Below, piece after piece: positions 63,667 through 64,000 of a stretch of DNA of 64,000 nucleotides. Position 1 is the stretch's first letter, and the number at the start of each line of letters is the position of its first letter. The stretch is from contig NZ_CP076060.1 in NCBI RefSeq assembly GCF_018729255.1, positions 620,001-684,000 on the forward strand. Reading direction: 5' to 3'. Below the pieces are notes generated by a model. That model searched no databases. It saw only the letters and a program-made list of their open reading frames with translations, and was not told where the DNA came from. The position numbers and the translations under genes were made by a program. This stretch comes from Cupriavidus sp. EM10 (lineage in GTDB: Bacteria; Pseudomonadota; Gammaproteobacteria; Burkholderiales; Burkholderiaceae).

Positions 63667-64000
63667 TTACGCGTGCCGGCCCACCGGCAGCGGCTGGGCG
63701 GCATCGCCGCGGTGCCCCAGCAGTCGCGTGAACAGGCCACCTTCCTTCTTCGCGGGGGCCGGGAAGGCGGCGTCCACCATCTGCAGCAGCGCGCGGGTCA
63801 TGGCGGAACCGGGTGCCAGCTGCGGCACCGGAACACCCTGGTTGGCGGCCTCGCGCGCGGTTCTGGCATCGGTCGGAATCATGTGCGCGATGCGCGCGCC
63901 AAGGTTGTCTTCCATCGTGCGGATGGTGATGGCGGCCTGCTTCTCGAACTGGTTGAGCAACACCTGCATGCGGTCGGCGGGATAGCCCAGCGAGTGCAGG
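63667..64000 (-). CDS. tadZ: TadZ/CpaE-like pilus localisation ATPase, C-terminal end (runs off window)
   Basis: The last 110 or so codons, ending at 63667, 17 bp before tad[21 protein letters not shown] and [20 protein letters not shown] match the end of the MinD/ParA-type domain of CpaE/TadZ. The tail [13 protein letters not shown] is typical of these proteins. The N-terminal receiver-like and Walker motifs lie outside the window. Identity is supported by its place immediately upstream of tadA. Confidence 0.82.
   Translation of the reverse strand, partial: LHSLGYPADRMQVLLNQFEKQAAITIRTMEDNLGARIAHMIPTDARTAREAANQGVPVPQLAPGSAMTRALLQMVDAAFPAPAKKEGGLFTRLLGHRGDAAQPLPVGRHA

Overview
The window is about 64 kb of GC-rich chromosomal DNA. 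Its gene content and protein character suggest a betaproteobacterium of the order Burkholderiales, most likely a Cupriavidus/Ralstonia relative. Pointers are a DUF3141 polyhydroxyalkanoate-synthase-like protein beside a phosphotransacetylase and FabI, a dctA-dctBD C4-dicarboxylate system, an isoquinoline-1-oxidoreductase-type molybdoenzyme, groESL with a CIRCE element, and a Tad pilus locus. I saw no rRNA, tRNA, CRISPR array, integrase, transposase or prophage. The window reads as core or lineage-specific chromosome, not as a genomic island.

Layout. 1-4.4 kb: start of a phosphate acetyl/butyryltransferase (-), DUF3141 protein, FabI-type reductase and a tiny RRM-like protein. 4.5-7.6 kb: modE convergent with modABC, with a ModE-type operator ahead of modA. 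7.8-10.8 kb: 5'-nucleotidase lipoprotein and Sel1-repeat protein. 10.8-15.8 kb: chaperone-usher fimbrial operon (pilin, chaperone, usher, tip adhesin). 16.2-20.5 kb: nucleoside 2-deoxyribosyltransferase and a pqiA-pqiA-pqiB-pqiC lipid-transport operon. 20.5-24.9 kb: AI-2E family protein, HPP-CBS protein, ClC channel. 24.9-28.2 kb: Lrp regulator divergent from an arginine-dihydrolase-like enzyme and an ornithine cyclodeaminase, then a HTH/pseudo-receiver protein. 28.7-33.8 kb: dctD, dctB and dctA, with a sigma-54 promoter and two enhancer-like palindromes. 34-37.3 kb: large MASE1-PAS-GGDEF-EAL protein. 37.7-41.4 kb: diheme cytochrome c and a two-subunit Mo/Fe-S oxidoreductase. 41.5-44.4 kb: ECF sigma and anti-sigma divergent from a Tat phosphoesterase and a CuA-like cupredoxin, with matching divergent ECF-type promoters. 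44.4-48.8 kb: RND pump and adaptor. 49-51.9 kb: small winged-helix protein, MASE1 sensor and Cys-nucleophile hydrolase. 51.9-54.2 kb: patatin/beta-barrel protein. 54.4-56.6 kb: groESL. 56.8-57.6 kb: phosphoesterase. 57.8-64 kb: tadG, tadF, tadE, tadC, tadB, tadA and the end of tadZ.

The ModABC importer supplies molybdate, and the isoquinoline-oxidoreductase-like enzyme at 38.7-41.4 kb is an obvious consumer in the same window. DctB/DctD would sense C4-dicarboxylates and drive dctA from the sigma-54 promoter. The Lrp/amidinohydrolase/ornithine cyclodeaminase block looks like a route from arginine through ornithine to proline.

The most important caution is that at least nine loci, including groEL, carry apparent one-base deletions, nearly all in short homopolymers. 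Adding one base at each site restores full-length, family-sized proteins. I read these as assembly errors, not pseudogenes, and list corrected gene extents. A second recurring theme is a dispersed palindromic repeat (CCCTCTCCCGC...GCGGGAGAGGG), present singly and as REPIN-like inverted pairs of about 130 bp; one of these has been read into the 3' end of the ornithine cyclodeaminase frame.
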